A DNA stretch of 13,093 nucleotides from positions 1 through 13,093 of the forward strand of contig CAMKTW010000023.1 of the NCBI GenBank assembly GCA_946415795.1, written 5' to 3'. Positions 12,434 through 13,093 of the stretch are shown here, in pieces (the first letter of the stretch is position 1; each line of letters begins with the position of its first letter). A program made the translations under genes and the position numbers. The notes under the pieces were generated by a model. The model had not been told where the DNA came from and ran no database searches. It saw nothing but the letters and a program-made list of their open reading frames with translations. This DNA comes from an uncultured Bacteroidales bacterium. Its GTDB lineage: Bacteria > Bacteroidota > Bacteroidia > Bacteroidales > UBA932.

Positions 12434-13093
12434 TTAGTCAATTTTTATCTGTTCTCTTATCTCTGCGATGTTGGCTTTGATATAATCGTCGCTCACCTCG
12501 CCGTTTACAAGGTTGCCTGCCAGATACTGGTCGTATGCAGAGATGTCAATCAGACCGTGGCCGCTGAGGTTGAAGAGGATAATCTTCTCCTCGCCTTTCG
12601 CGTCGCAAGCCTTGGCCTCGCGGATGGCTGCGGCGATAGCGTGGCAAGATTCGGGAGCGGGGATGATACCCTCTGCCTTTGCGAAGAGCAGACCCTTTTC
12701 AAATGTCTCCAGCTGAGGGATATCGACAGCCTCGACAAAGCCGTCCTTGACCAGCTGTGTGACAATCATTCCGGCACCGTGGTAGCGGAGACCGCCGGCG
12801 TGGATATTTGCAGGGCGGAAGTTGTGGCCCAGGGTGAACATAGGGATCAGCGGAGTGTATCCGGCTTCGTCGCCAAAGTCGTAGTGGAACTCACCCTTGG
12901 TGAACTTGGGGCAGCAGAGAGGCTCTGCGGCGATGAAGCGGGTCTTCTTGCCATCCTTGAAGTTGTGGCGCATAAAGGGGAATGCCAGGCCGCCAAAGTT
13001 GCTGCCGCCGCCAAAGCAGCCGATCACGATGTCGGGATATTCGCCTGCCATCTCCATCTGCTTTTCAGCTTCAAGGCCGATGATGCTCTGATG
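12434..13093 (-). CDS. trpB: TrpB2-type tryptophan synthase beta, 5' end missing
   Basis: The C-terminal 219 residues of a PLP-dependent TrpB-like enzyme. The frame stays open to the window edge, where 12 further codons (HQSIIGLEAEKQ) precede the first internal ATG at 13057. Visible motifs are the PLP-phosphate loop GCFGGGSNFGG, RFIAAEP, LRYHGAGMI, EGIIPAPES and the C-terminal SGHGLIDISAYDQYL. HQSIIGLEAEKQ and SGHG mark the TrpB2 (long, trpA-independent) group rather than TrpB1. It joins indole and L-serine to tryptophan. No trpA or other trp gene is present in the window. It is the first visible gene of the operon with paaK and the ACT protein; its own start and promoter lie outside. Confidence 0.93.
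   Translation of the reverse strand, partial: HQSIIGLEAEKQMEMAGEYPDIVIGCFGGGSNFGGLAFPFMRHNFKDGKKTRFIAAEPLCCPKFTKGEFHYDFGDEAGYTPLIPMFTLGHNFRPANIHAGGLRYHGAGMIVTQLVKDGFVEAVDIPQLETFEKGLLFAKAEGIIPAPESCHAIAAAIREAKACDAKGEEKIILFNLSGHGLIDISAYDQYLAGNLVNGEVSDDYIKANIAEIREQIKID

Overview
The window looks like chromosomal DNA of an anaerobic Bacteroidales bacterium, probably gut- or rumen-associated. Six intergenic sites carry the Bacteroidetes -7 element TAnnTTTG. Two of them (6461-6491 plus, 9467-9497 minus) also have a TTTG -33 element exactly 19 bases away. Nearly all start codons lack a Shine-Dalgarno sequence. A DUF4493/DUF6359-type lipoprotein, a Bacteroidetes-style aminolipid synthase fusion and a TrpB2-PaaK-ACT gene set point the same way. 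I cannot name the genus.

Layout. 1-207 is a hairpin-rich intergenic stretch with a promoter. 208-1553 (plus) holds a HAD phosphatase and upp. These converge, with a 4-base gap, on deoD (1558-2274, minus), which has its own promoter. 2314-3200 (minus) is a small lipoprotein gene overlapping a hotdog thioesterase gene by 13 bases. 3255-6260 (minus) is a two-gene unit: a condensation/alcohol-acetyltransferase-like protein followed by an acyl-CoA-synthetase-like adenylating enzyme. Facing away from it, 6524-9046 (plus) holds a fused O-acyltransferase/N-acyltransferase of the OlsF/GlsF type and a membrane protein made of two LAB_N repeats. The 263-base divergent gap (6261-6523) carries promoters for both directions and four copies of a GTGACG-centred 14-mer. 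9047-9502 holds tRNA-Leu(UAG) and tRNA-Lys(UUU), both minus, among many short hairpins. 9503-10588 (minus) is the DUF4493/DUF6359 lipoprotein. 10725-13093 (minus) is a tight operon of trpB2 (cut by the window edge), paaK and a double-ACT-domain gene.

How the parts work together. upp and deoD salvage nucleobases. The centre looks like a membrane-lipid locus: the fusion enzyme should make an acylated amino-acid lipid (glycine, serine or ornithine class), while the adenylating and condensation-like pair could extend or acylate it. Shared operators in the divergent promoter would fit joint control; this is inference. The right-hand operon has the make-up of aromatic-acid/indole metabolism: PaaK forms aryl-acetyl-CoA, TrpB2 joins indole to serine, and the ACT protein probably senses an amino acid.

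Most notable: the repeated operator motif plus the divergent lipid locus; an Asn replacing the catalytic Asp of hexameric PNP in DeoD; and dispersed palindromic repeats in which one module is inverted relative to the other. I found no CRISPR array, phage, transposase or integrase.
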